The notes under the pieces: model-generated
What the model was told of the DNA's origin: nothing
What the model saw: the letters and a program-made list of their open reading frames with translations, nothing else
Database searches by the model: none
Program-made: the position numbers and the translations under genes
Shown: positions 8,346-18,300 of the stretch, one piece after another
Layout: each line of letters starts with the position of its first letter
Position numbering within the stretch: position 1 is the stretch's first letter
Assembly: GCA_035771165.1 (NCBI GenBank)
Contig: JAWNZC010000232.1
Coordinates: 573,001 to 637,000, forward strand
Source: Paragorgia papillata
Lineage: Eukaryota > Cnidaria > Anthozoa > Scleralcyonacea > Coralliidae
Direction: 5' to 3'
Length of the DNA: 64,000 bases

Positions 8346-8867
8346 TTAATGTTTCTTTAATTTTTTTTTTTCTTCTTCTTTGCCAACGTCTAAATAGTCA
8401 TCCAAAATAACTTGCATATCTTTTCTGTTTGGATTGTAAAAAGACACTAGCTTGGATATATTTTCTCGAAATGGTTTTGCTATACTCGTAAGTTGTTGTG
8501 TGATTACTATTGTGCTAATCCCCATATGTCTTGCTCCGAACCCAAGTTTTACTAACTCACTAGTCCGGTTTTTTACTGACTGTCCTGATGCACAATCATC
8601 AAGTATAATTAACGAAGGACTTCCTTTACAATACTCCACAACAAATTTTAAAAGCTCATCTGTTTGGTCCTGATCACAAGGGATAACAAAGAAATTTGGA
8701 TCATTTAAATGTTTCCAGTTTAAGTAGGTTTTGTTCCACTCAAAAGTTGGACAAATTAAAAATATGTTTTCAAACTGTTTGTTACATTTTTCTTCTATCA
8801 TTTCAAGAAGGTAATGTGTTTTTCCACACCCCGTCATTCCAACTATTATCATGTTAAAGGGGTTCAT
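8346..8867 (-). CDS. A32/FtsK-like genome packaging ATPase, 3' frameshift
   Basis: 173 residues in the open frame. Walker A is GMTGCGKT at residues 10-17, Walker B is LIILDD at 86-91, and ITQQ near 122-125 fits the sensor position of the HerA/FtsK packaging ATPases of double jelly-roll viruses. The enzyme would pump DNA into the capsid. The start has AATAAATG, 13 bp downstream of the MCP stop. The frame ends early just after an 11-A run (8371-8381 on the plus strand shown as T). In the neighbouring frame about 30 more codons with family-like content run to a stop at 8272. So the gene is frameshifted, uses slippage, or the base count is wrong. Confidence 0.88.
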   Translation of the reverse strand: MNPFNMIIVGMTGCGKTHYLLEMIEEKCNKQFENIFLICPTFEWNKTYLNWKHLNDPNFFVIPCDQDQTDELLKFVVEYCKGSPSLIILDDCASGQSVKNRTSELVKLGFGARHMGISTIVITQQLTSIAKPFRENISKLVSFYNPNRKDMQVILDDYLDVGKEEEKKKLKKH

Positions 8868-8879
8868 TTATTTACGGTT

Positions 8880-10088
8880 TTAGTAAGTGACTCCACGGAA
8901 TTCACCTGCTTGCACCTTTAGAAGTCCGTCTGAAAGGACAAAAATATGACAGTTAAGGTTTACAGTTGTTGCTTTCTTTGTAATTTCTAGCATAATTCCG
9001 GATTGTGTTGACAAAAGTTTTGTACCATGGCCATACAGTTCGTTGTCATCAATGGCTCTAAGATCTATTACTAAAGCAAACTTGTTGCCTGTAAAGAAAC
9101 TGCTTGCGGTAACAGCACTGGTATCTTGTTTGAAAAGTCTTTCTGCCTCTTCAAATAACCTTCTTTTAACTATTCCCTGTGAGTAAACACTATTGGGAAT
9201 TCCTTCAATAGTCACCTTCACATTTTCAATGTTTGGGAAAACAAACTCTTCGGAACCTCCACGGGTTTTCTTTGTGAAAAACATTACAACAGCTTTCATA
9301 CTTTTTCGTGGGAGATTAATGTTTTCGTTAACTAGGGTTGTTGTTTTGTTCCACTCCGTTGTCTTTAAGAGGGTAACGTGTTCAAAACTAAGACTTCTTC
9401 CTGCGTTGTATCCACTTTCTACTTCCTGCATAAGACTGGGGTTAGTAACGGTTTCGAATTCCAGCTCCATGTTTTCTAGACTGTATCCTTCCACTGCTTG
9501 GTTGTTTTGGGCTTGCATAATTTCGCTAGCTTGTGGAAGAGTAATAATGTATTGCAGGTCGTTTGACATGTTGTAAGGAGCGTACAACCCATGGTCTACC
9601 AAGATTTTTCCTAGACGGATTCTCTGCTTGGGACCGTAAACTGATGCGTACACGTCTGCAGTTGCATCGTCAGACTTTGAAATGACCTTACGTTGGTTTT
9701 CAGTTGCGATACCATCTTCTAACATATTGGCACGAACATCACTGTTTAACCACAGATCTTCGTAAGTGCTAAGTAAACTTTCGCCTGCGTTGTCGTAAAT
9801 AATTTCTCCTGCAAATTTTACTTTTAGTTGCTTTTGAAGTTGTTTTGCAAGATTGTTGTTGAACCATGACTTGGTATTTGCATTTTTAAAGTCAAAAACT
9901 AAATACATTTTGTCGGGAACAAGTGTTGTTCCAGGTTTAAGTTTTGGGATTTGGATGTAAATTTCTTCTCCAGGATTGGCTTTGTTAGGATTAAAGGTAA
10001 TTACGTGTCGAGTTCGTTCACCGGTTATTTCACTTTTTTGTAAACGTTTATAACCTGGTTTTAACTTAGTTTGTCGTTCCTTATTCAT
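8880..10088 (-). CDS. Double jelly-roll major capsid protein
   Basis: 402 residues, intact. It has the marks of the Polinton/adintovirus major capsid (hexon) family: an early GERTRHVITFNP segment, KMYLVFDF near residue 82, a YEDLWLNSDVRANM segment near 108-121, and a closing beta-strand region with NLNCHIFVLSDG. It would form the icosahedral shell. The start follows ACTATAATAA with AATAAATG. The gene lies between the 118-codon TM protein gene upstream and the ATPase 13 bp downstream. A 39-base stretch of its 5' part recurs in the acidic gene at 6480-6518. Confidence 0.9.
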   Translation of the reverse strand: MNKERQTKLKPGYKRLQKSEITGERTRHVITFNPNKANPGEEIYIQIPKLKPGTTLVPDKMYLVFDFKNANTKSWFNNNLAKQLQKQLKVKFAGEIIYDNAGESLLSTYEDLWLNSDVRANMLEDGIATENQRKVISKSDDATADVYASVYGPKQRIRLGKILVDHGLYAPYNMSNDLQYIITLPQASEIMQAQNNQAVEGYSLENMELEFETVTNPSLMQEVESGYNAGRSLSFEHVTLLKTTEWNKTTTLVNENINLPRKSMKAVVMFFTKKTRGGSEEFVFPNIENVKVTIEGIPNSVYSQGIVKRRLFEEAERLFKQDTSAVTASSFFTGNKFALVIDLRAIDDNELYGHGTKLLSTQSGIMLEITKKATTVNLNCHIFVLSDGLLKVQAGEFRGVTY

Positions 10089-10093
10089 TTATT
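10089..10093 (-). promoter_or_regulatory. Virion-class start signal AATAAATG before MCP
   Basis: On the minus strand, AATAA abuts the ATG at 10088. The same eight bases, AATAAATG, occur at the starts of all six minus-strand genes (10502, 10088, 8867, 8224, 7561, 7307). The resemblance to poxvirus late TAAATG is an analogy, not proof. Confidence 0.65.
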
Positions 10094-10099
10094 ATAGTA

Positions 10100-10133
10100 A
10101 AAAATACATAACATTTTTTTGTTATGTATTTTT
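10100..10133. terminator. Hairpin between the TM protein gene and MCP
   Basis: A perfect 13-bp stem (AAAAATACATAAC with its complement) and an 8-base T-rich loop, placed 12 bp after the stop of the 118-codon gene and just upstream of the MCP start motif. Confidence 0.65.
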
Positions 10134-10145
10134 ATTTAAAACAAG

Positions 10146-10502
10146 TTAAATGTCATCGTTATCAAGATTGTTAAACACCACTTTTGGTTTTTCTTTTGGT
10201 ACAGTTTTAGTTTTTATTTCTACATTTTCTTCTGTAGGTTTTGTTTGTTTGTACTGCTGCCATGCTATGTAAGTTCCTATTACACCTGTTACTACACCAA
10301 CTATAGTTAAAGATGTTGATAAACCAGGTATTTGTATTAAACTTTCTCCCGCTTTGCTTTGTTGTTGTTGGGCTTCTTTTTTTCTTGCTTTTGCATTTTT
10401 ACTTAGTTCTGCTAGTCTATAGCCTTGTGCAACTCTTTTTGGATTTTTTACCCGCTTCACTTCTTCAGGTTTTGTAATAGTTTGTTGTTGTTCTTCACTC
10501 AT
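10146..10502 (-). CDS. Small TM protein at head of the virion block
   Basis: 118 residues. A basic N-terminal half with KNPKRVAQGYRLAELSKNAK is followed by a Q-rich linker, one TM helix at about 64-81 (SLTIVGVVTGVIGTYIAW) and a charged tail ending DNDDI. Comparable small proteins with a basic, nucleic-acid-binding-like segment and a TM helix recur next to MCP in Polinton-like elements, but the function is unknown. It starts with AATAAATG, only 53 bp from the divergent polymerase start. Confidence 0.6.
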   Translation of the reverse strand: MSEEQQQTITKPEEVKRVKNPKRVAQGYRLAELSKNAKARKKEAQQQQSKAGESLIQIPGLSTSLTIVGVVTGVIGTYIAWQQYKQTKPTEENVEIKTKTVPKEKPKVVFNNLDNDDI

Positions 10503-10555
10503 TTATTAATAGAAATCAGAAACCCTTTTTTATTTGAAGAATATAATAAAGAGAG
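10503..10555. promoter_or_regulatory. Divergent promoter between virion block and polymerase
   Basis: 53 bp hold the AATAA start signal on the minus strand and ATATAATAAAGAGAG on the plus strand. The part GAAATCAGAA...TTTTTTATTT(G/A)AAG...ATATAATAAAGAGAG is shared with the region before the polymerase of element A (15313-15357). Confidence 0.65.
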
Positions 10556-13500
10556 ATGAAACATGTTAAAAGTAAAAAAGTATCTAAAAAGCAAGTCAAA
10601 AAACTTCAAAACCAGGTTAAGTACCTTGAAAAACAGAACGAGCGATTAAAATTACAAACAAACCAAGAACACCGTAAAAAGTCCGACAGAATTCTTAAAG
10701 GAAAAGCTAAAAAATGGCAACAGCAGCAGTCACTTAGGGAAACAAAACAAAAAAGAAACCAAGTAAACATTCCAGAAAACTGGTCTACGGAAATTCAGGA
10801 AGAAGAACGTCGGCAAAAGGAGTTTGAAAAATGGGGTAACGAAATTAATGAAGAAAAAAACAGACAAAAGGAGTTTAAAAAATGGAACGCAGAAATTAAG
10901 GAAGAAGAACAACGAAAAAACAACCTAGAAACCTGGGACGCAGAAATTAAGGAAGAAGAACTTCGAAAAAGCAGAATACCAATACTAGTTGACAGCGCTA
11001 TTAACGGAAACACAAGTAGGTGGTTTATTCCTGGAGGAGATCACAAAGATCCATCGGTTTTTTTAACTGATGTAGGCCCGCTTGTAATAACATTAATTAA
11101 TGAAACAGAAAGCGTTGGCAAAAAAGTAAACTGCGTTCTTGTCTGTGTACTTGCAAATAACAAAACTGCTAACACAGTAAACATTCATTACTTTAGAAGT
11201 AAAACACACACCATAATTTCAGAAGAAGACGCTGAAAACAGTTACACAGAAATGCGTGAAAAAATGCTAGAAAATTTGTCCAAGTTCCAAAAAGAAGGAT
11301 CCGGCTGGAGGCTGCTCTATGTTGACAAACTAGATATCTTTATTACAAAGTTCAAACCATTAAAGGGTAAAAGCCATAAACCTCTTCCAAAAGGGTTAAC
11401 AGGAAAAAGAGCAATTATCAACATGAAAAACGATGATAACATGTGTTTTAAATGGGCTGTTGCAAGAGCTTTAAACCCTGTTGAAGAAAAAGGTGAAAGA
11501 GTAACTAAGTTATTAAAGCAACAAGCAGAAGAACTTAACTGGGGGGAAACAGTATTTCCAGTAAAGCTTAAGGTCATCCACAAGTTTGAAAAAGCAAACA
11601 AACTCAGCGTTAATGTTTTAAGTTACGATGACGAAATTAAAAAGGTATTTCCACTAAGAATTAGCCAAAATGAAAACATAAACAGTATAAACCTGTTTAT
11701 GTACGACAACCACTACAGTGTTATCAAAAGTTTAAGCAGACTTCTTAGTTCCCAGTTTAGCAAACACACAAGGCAAAAATATATATGTGTCAGATGCCTT
11801 AACAGCTTTGGAAGTCAGGTTTTACTAGACTTCCATAAAGAAATTTGTAACACCCATGATTTTCAAAGACAAGAATACCCTAAGGAAGATTCCAAAGTTC
11901 ATTTCAACCAATATCAAAAAACAACTGACGTGCCGTTCGTAATTTACGCGGATTTTGAATCCTTCATTTTACCCATCGAAACTGTTCAAAGAAATAACAA
12001 CGTAAGTTATACAACTGCTTACCAAAAACACAACCCAAGTGGGTTCTGCTACACAGTAAAATGTACTGACGAAAGTATATACAAAGACAAAACCGTGCTT
12101 TACACAATGAAAACCAAAGGTGAAGACATAGGTAAGAAATTTGTAGAATCCGTTGAAGGAAATTTACAAAATAACAAAAGTCAACAAACCCATTGTAATG
12201 ACTGTAGCTGAAGAAAAAGCTTTCAAAAAAGTAAAAGATTGTTACGTTTGTAAAAAAGTGTTAAACAATGACCGAGTAAGAGACCATTGCCATCTCACAG
12301 GTAAATACCGCGAGTAATTTAAAAATGAAAAAACCTAGTTTCATCCCGGTGCTATTCCATAATTTGGAGGGATACGACAGCCATTTGTTTGTAAAAAGTT
12401 TAGGACTCACCGAGGGAAAAATTAACTGTATACCAAAAACTGATGAAAAGTACATTAGTTTTTCAAAAGAATTTGTAATGGAGACCGTAACAAATAGCGA
12501 GGGGAAAACATGGGAGCTTAAATACGAGCTAAGATTTCTTGACTCCCTTAAGTTTACGTTAAGCTCATTGGATGCCCTCGTTAAAAATTTAGGTGAAGAC
12601 CAGTTTTTATCTGTGGAGAAAGAAATGGGGAAAGTGTTTGCCAAGGAACAAATAGCTTTGTTAAAAAAGAAAGGAGTCTTTCCTTATGAATTTATGTCTG
12701 GATTTGAAAAGTTAAGTTACTCCAGTTTGCCTAGTAAAGAACAGTTTTACTCTAAGTTAAACGACAGCCACATTAGCGAAGCGGATTACAAACACGCCCA
12801 AAATGTTTGGAAGTCCTTTGAATGCAAAACAATGAGGGATTATCATAATCTTTACTTAAAAACAGATGTTTTGTTATTAGCAGACGTAATGGAAAATTTC
12901 CGGAAAGTGTGTAAACAAAACTACGGCCTTGATCCGCTTTGGTATTACACAAGTCCTGGTTTAGCTTGGGATGCCGCCTTAAAGCTAACAAATGTGGAAC
13001 TAGACCTTATTTCTGATCCAGACATGTATTTAATGGTAGAAAAAGGAATCCGAGGTGGTATCTCAACAATAACAAAAAGATACGCCAAGGCTAATAATAA
13101 GTACATGAAAAAGTACAACTCGGAAGAAGAAGACATATTCATTCCATATTTGGATGCAAACAACTTGTACGGATGGGCGATGAGTAAACCACTACCCATC
13201 CGTAATTTCAGTTGGATTCCAGAAGAAAACCTGGATCAGTGGAAAAAAATGCCATGCATTTTGGAAGTAGACCTAGAATATCCAGAAGAACTCCATAATC
13301 TACATAATGAGTATCCATTAGCTGCGGAACAAATAGTAGTCAACAAAGTTAAAAAATTAATCCCAAATCTTAACAACAAAGAAAAATACGTAATCCATCA
13401 CAAAGCATTAAAACAATGTTTAAGTTTAGGTTTAAAACTAACTAAAATTCATCGCGGTATAACATTCATCGAAAAACCCTGGTTAAAAATGTATATTAAG

Positions 13501-14372
13501 TTAAACACAGACTTAAGAACAGCCGCTACAACAGACTTTGAAAAAGACTTTTTTAAATTAATGAATAACTCCGTATTTGGTAAAACAATGGAAAACGTTA
13601 GAAACAGGGTGGATGTTAGGTTAGCAACAAATGAGAAACAACTTGAAAAACTAGCTAGTAAGCCCAACTTTGACGGTGTAAACATTTTCACAGAAAAACT
13701 TGTTGCCGTCCACATGAAAAAAACAAGTGTTAAACTTAACAAGCCAATCTACTTAGGAATGAGTATCCTGGATTTAAGTAAGACTTTAATGTACGACTTC
13801 CACTACAATTACATTAAACCAAAATACGGAAAAAAGGCTAGTTTGTTATTCACAGATACAGACTCGCTATGTTACGAAATTAAAACACAAGATTTTTACA
13901 AAGACATCACAAAAGATGTTTTCAACAAGTTCGACACAAGTAACTTTCCAAAAAACCATCCTAGCAAAATTCCAACCGGAATTAACAAAAGGTAATTGGA
14001 ATGATGAAAGACGAAACGGGTGGTAAACAAATTTCCGAATTTGCCGGGCTAAGAAGCAAATTATACGCGTACAAAATGGACAACGAGCTAAACCTAAAAA
14101 CACAAACATGGGATAGCGGAGCGGAAGAGAAAAAATGTAAAGGAGTTAAGAAAGGTGTGGTAAAAAATAAAATAACATTCCAAGATTACAAGAATTGTCT
14201 GTTCACCAAAAAGAATATTTTAAAAGGAATGAACACTTTCAGATCAAGACAACACGAAATATATACAGAACACATAAACAAAATAGCACTTTCGGCAGAC
14301 GACGACAAGCGAACCATTTGCAAAGACGGAATTCAAACTTTGGCAATCGGTTGGAAGGGAAGTAAGGTCTAA
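10556..14372 (+). pseudogene. Protein-primed family B DNA polymerase of element B, three frame breaks
   Basis: Homologous along its length to the intact polymerase at 15358-19242. Order: a charged coiled-coil N terminus (about 10556-10980), a C2H2-like finger (about 11788-11850), exonuclease motif I with ADFES near 11950, a Cys/His cluster near 12240-12305, polymerase motifs A (DANNLYG, near 13153), B (NNSVFG, near 13565) and C (DTDS, near 13858). Breaks are visible: a small indel near 12160, a 17-bp deletion at about 12310 in the Cys/His cluster, and loss of one A at about 13990. The last codons lie inside the right inverted repeat. A TATAATAAAGAGAG motif precedes the ATG. Confidence 0.85.
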
Positions 14373-14604
14373 AACCCGGAAAACATCAAAGGTGGGAAAT
14401 CCCCGGGTTGGTTGGTTTTGGGAAATGGGAAATATGAATTTAAAAAAATTCATATTTTTATAAAAAATGTTTTTAAAATGTCCTTGGGGGTGTTGTGGAA
14501 ATAATTTTGGTGGTGTTGTGGAAATAATTTTTGCAAAATGTCCTTGGGGGTGTTGTGGAAATAATTTTTGCAAAATGTCCCAAAACATACACATTACCAC
14601 TACT
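14280..14604 (-). repeat. Right terminal inverted repeat of element B
   Basis: Reverse complement of 3153-3553, with two fewer short units. It starts within the polymerase coding end and finishes CCACTACT. It includes a hairpin at 14430-14457 (11-bp stem AAATATGAATT). Confidence 0.9.
14430..14457. terminator. Hairpin after polymerase of element B
   Basis: AAATATGAATT pairs with AATTCATATTT, loop TAAAAA, 58 bp after the polymerase stop. The left inverted repeat carries the same hairpin, and element A has a related one at 19417-19443. Confidence 0.55.
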
Positions 14605-14610
14605 CATGCT
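14605..14610. repeat. Target site duplication CATGCT, right of element B
   Basis: Identical to 3147-3152 and directly abutting the right tip CCACTACT. Confidence 0.92.
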
Positions 14611-14619
14611 AATATATTC

Positions 14620-14673
14620 CAGCTTTTGATTTAAGTCCCAACAAAAAAGTTGCGTGCGTAATTGTGGGAGTCG
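14620..14673 (+). repeat. 54-bp direct repeat of element A, copy 2
   Basis: Four mismatches from 2908-2961, same orientation, starting 9 bp after the target duplication. Confidence 0.8.
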
Positions 14674-14855
14674 CAAATCCTATGTGCGCATGCGTAGTTA
14701 CGTAATGACCTAAAATTGCTTTTAGGGGACACATTTAGGGGGACACTTTTTTTAAAAAAGTGTAAAAAGAAATATATATATAATAAAGGAGTAATAAAAG
14801 AGATAAAAAAAAATTGGTATATAAATAAAATAAAAAGATACTATAATAAATAACA
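14674..14855. promoter_or_regulatory. Leader of the SAP/NUMOD1-like gene
   Basis: AT-rich stretch with a short inverted repeat (ACACTTTTTTTAAAAAAGTGT near 14743-14763). It ends in TACTATAATAAATAACA before the ATG at 14856, a variant of the start motif seen before the other genes. Confidence 0.45.
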
Positions 14856-15173
14856 ATGTACACAATAAGAGAACTAAGACAAATGGGAAAAGAAAGAGGA
14901 ATTAAATACTTTTCAAAAATGAATAGCCAAACCTTGTGTGAAAAACTTGGTATTCCGTTAGTAAGAAACCTAGCATTTGATACACATAACAAAGACAAAA
15001 TTAGAAAACCGGTCCGTATTATTTTCAGAAACAAAGTCTCAGATGAAACCATAGAATTCCCAAGTATTTACAAAGCAGCAAAATACCTCAACGTAAATCC
15101 AAATTATATTTACAAATTCATAAAAGAAAAAACTGTATTAATAAAGGGGAGTTTGTACTCCGTTACTAAATAG
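14856..15173 (+). CDS. SAP / NUMOD1-like DNA-binding protein
   Basis: 105 residues. Residues 1-33 (TIRELRQMGKERGIKYFSKM and following) fit the SAP helix-turn-helix pattern, which binds AT-rich DNA. Residues about 67-97 (IEFPSIYKAAKYLNVNPNYIYKFIKE) fit the NUMOD1-type helical repeat found with homing endonucleases and phage proteins. No nuclease domain is visible. It lies in element A just upstream of the polymerase, with a hairpin in between. A role in DNA targeting or regulation of the element is inferred only from the domains. Confidence 0.6.
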   Translation: MYTIRELRQMGKERGIKYFSKMNSQTLCEKLGIPLVRNLAFDTHNKDKIRKPVRIIFRNKVSDETIEFPSIYKAAKYLNVNPNYIYKFIKEKTVLIKGSLYSVTK

Positions 15174-15289
15174 CCCCACCCAAAAAAAAATACCATGTAC
15201 ATAATCCAGTTCCAACTTCCAAATACAATATGGTTTAAAGGTGTTCAAAAGTTTACAAACGCATTAGTCATTATACATTCCTTTTTTTA

Positions 15290-15317
15290 ATTTCCTATAA
15301 CTTACCTTATAGGAAAT
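15290..15317. terminator. Hairpin upstream of polymerase of element A
   Basis: ATTTCCTATAA / TTATAGGAAAT, an 11-bp perfect stem with a CTTACC loop, between the SAP-like gene and the polymerase. Confidence 0.55.
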
Positions 15318-15357
15318 CAGAACTTTTTTTTTTATTTAAAGTATATAATAAAGAGAG
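15318..15357 (+). promoter_or_regulatory. Polymerase start motif of element A
   Basis: A T-run followed by ATATAATAAAGAGAG directly before the ATG at 15358, closely matching the leader of the element B polymerase. Confidence 0.65.
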
Positions 15358-18300
15358 ATGATGTGGAACAAAGGAATAACTGATTACGTTAAAAAACTTC
15401 AACTTAAAAAGGAACGTCAACTCCAACAACAAGAAGCAAAACTTCAACAAGAAAAAGCAAGACTTCAACGGCAAGAACGGCGACAAGAACAAGAACAAAA
15501 AACTCAACAAGAAAGATTTAAACGTCAAGAAGAAAAAAACAAACAAAAATTACAACAAAAAATTAACAAAGCTTTAACAAAAGCCAAAAAATTATGGAAC
15601 AAGCAAGAACTCAAAGAACAGAAAAAGAAACAACACAAAGAAACTATTAAGTGGCGAAAAGAAATTAAACAAGAATCCAACCGCCAGTTCAAACTTGAAG
15701 AAGGACCTAAATGGAAAGGCTCCAAAAAACTCGGAAACATCCGGGAAAAACTCAACAGTAAGTTATGGAGCGTTCATAACAGCAAAAAGAAAGCTCAAGC
15801 CATGACGAAAGACACTCATGCCACCCTTGTTTTGGACGCATTAAGAGGAAAAGCAGGCAGATGGGCTATTGCGGGAGACGGAATCCGAGATCCTAGGGTG
15901 TTCTTGGAAACCACAACCCCAGCTGTAAAGAAAATAATTCATGAAACCGACAGCATCGGAAAAAAGGTTATTTCGGTGCTTACGTGTAAACTAATTAAAC
16001 ATGATCTTATAACTGGTGAAGTAGAAATTTCTACTGTTTACTTCAGGAGTTACGCTCACTCCATGATCTCAGAAGAAGACATAGAAGTGGAATACTCCCA
16101 AATGAAAGAAAAAATGTTAGAATCTTTGGCTACTCACCAAAAAAATGGAAGTGGGTGGAGATTACACTCCGTAGATCAGCTCGAAATTTTCATCGCAAAA
16201 TACAAACCGATGAGAGGAAAAAGCTATAAACCACTTCCAAAAAAGTTAACCGGAAAAAAAGCTATCATTAACATCAAAAACAACGACGACATGTGCTTTA
16301 AATCGGCTGTCACAAGAGCACTAAATCCTGTTGAGAAAAACAACACAAATATAACCAAAATATTAAAACAACAAGCCGAACAACTTAAATGGGGTAAAAC
16401 ACCATTTCCAACGGCTATTAAGGACATACCTAAATTTGAAAAAGAAAACAACCTTAGCATAAACGTTCTTAGTTACGACGATGAGACCGAAAAAATCTAC
16501 CCCTTAAAAATTAGTAAAGAAAAACACGAAAACATTATTACCTTATTTTTATATGATAAACATTACAGTGTTGTTAAAAACACAAGTAGACTCCTTAGTT
16601 CCCAACTTAGCAAACATACAAGCATTAAACATATTTGTGTACGCTGTTTTAACGGGTTTACAACCAAAGAAATTTTAATTAAACATCAAGAAGTTTGTAA
16701 CACACACGCCGCGCAAAACCAAATATACCCCAAGGAGGGAAGCACAACCTGTTTCAAACAGTTTCACAAAACCACAAACATTCCATTTTTCATATGTGGT
16801 GACTTTGAGGCGCTTCTTCTTCCTATCAAAACAACCGAAAAAGATAACTCCAAAAGTTTTACAACTGCTTATCAAAAACATAATCCTAGTGGATTTTACT
16901 ACACCGTTAACTGTATAGATGAAAATATTTATAAAACCAAAACAGTAAGGTACACAATGAAAGAAGAAGGCGAAGACATCGGAAAAATATTTGTGGAATA
17001 TTTGGAGAAAGAGATGCGAGAAATATACAATATCACTAAGGTTGATAAACCTATTAAGATGAGTAGAGCGGAAGAAAAAAAGTTTAAAAATGCTATAAAA
17101 TGTTACGCGTGTGAAAAACCATTAGGAAAAGACAGAGTTAGGGATCACTGTCACTTAACTGGTAAATACCGGGGAGCCGCTCATAATAAGTGTAATTTAA
17201 AAATGAAAAAACCAACATTTGTTCCGGTTTTGTTCCATAATTTAGAAGGATACGACAGTCACTTGTTTGTAAAAAGTCTTGGGTTAACAGAAGGATCAAT
17301 TAACTGCATACCAAAAACTGATGAAAAGTACATTAGTTTTAGTAAAAAAGTTGTTATGGAAACTGGTGAGGACAAAGACGGTAAGAAATGGGAAACCAAA
17401 CATGAACTAAGGTTTTTAGATTCCCTTAAGTTTACATCGGGTTCTTTAGACAGTTTGGTCAAAAACCTCGCTAGTGATCAGTTTAAAACCTTAGAAAAAG
17501 AGTTCAGTAAAACTCATACGAATAACCAAATTAACTTACTTAAAAGGAAAGGCGTTTTTCCTTATGAATTTATGACCTGTTTCAACAAGCTAAGTTATCC
17601 TAGTTTGCCTAGTAAATCCGAGTTTTACTCTAAGTTAAATGACTCCCATATTTCTGACGAAGATTATAAACACGCGCAAAATGTGTGGTCTGAATTTGGA
17701 TGTAAAACAATGCGGGATTACCACGACTTGTACTTAAAAACAGATGTTTTGTTATTAACTGATGTCATAAAAAACTTTAGAAATGTGTGTATGAAAAACT
17801 ACGGTTTGGACCCGCTTTGGTATTATACATCACCGGGTTTAGCTTGGGACGCTGCGTTAAAGTTAACCGGAGTGGAACTAGATCTTCTAACAGATCCAAA
17901 AATGTACTTAATGGTAGAAAAGGGAATCCGAGGTGGAATCTCAACTATCACCAAAAGATACGCCAAAGCTAATAATAAGTATCTAAAAAAGTTTGATCTC
18001 AAAAAAGAAAGTATATTCATCCCATACTTAGATGTCAATAACTTATACGGATGGCCAATGTCAGAACCCCTTCCGGTTAAAGATTTCAAGTGGATCCCAA
18101 AGAATGAACTAAAATATTGGGAGAAAATACCTTGTATCTTAGAAGTGGATTTAGAATACCCAGAAGAACTTCATAATCTTCATAACGAATACCCATTAGC
18201 CGCGGAACAAATAGAAGTTAACGGAGTTAAAAAGTTAATTCCAAACTTAAATAACAAAGAAAAATACGTAATTCATCATAAAGCTTTAAAACAATGTTTA

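Larger units (their letters stand above)
3153..14604 (+). mobile_element. Inner Polinton/Maverick element B (integrase not found)
   Basis: Seen: terminal inverted repeats, 5'-AG...CT-3' ends and a 6-bp CATGCT duplication. The cargo includes a double jelly-roll major capsid, an A32-like ATPase, a minor capsid-like protein and a protein-primed DNA polymerase. Plus-strand genes flank a six-gene minus-strand block that looks like the virion module. No integrase or adenain-type protease frame is present. The polymerase, the ATPase and one accessory gene carry frameshifts, so this copy is probably dead, though some single-base indels could be assembly errors. Confidence 0.92.

Noticed and set aside
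2908..14673. 54-bp direct repeats as target duplication of element B
   Set aside because: They are not adjacent to the left tip and differ at 4 sites; the 6-bp CATGCT is adjacent on both sides and exact.
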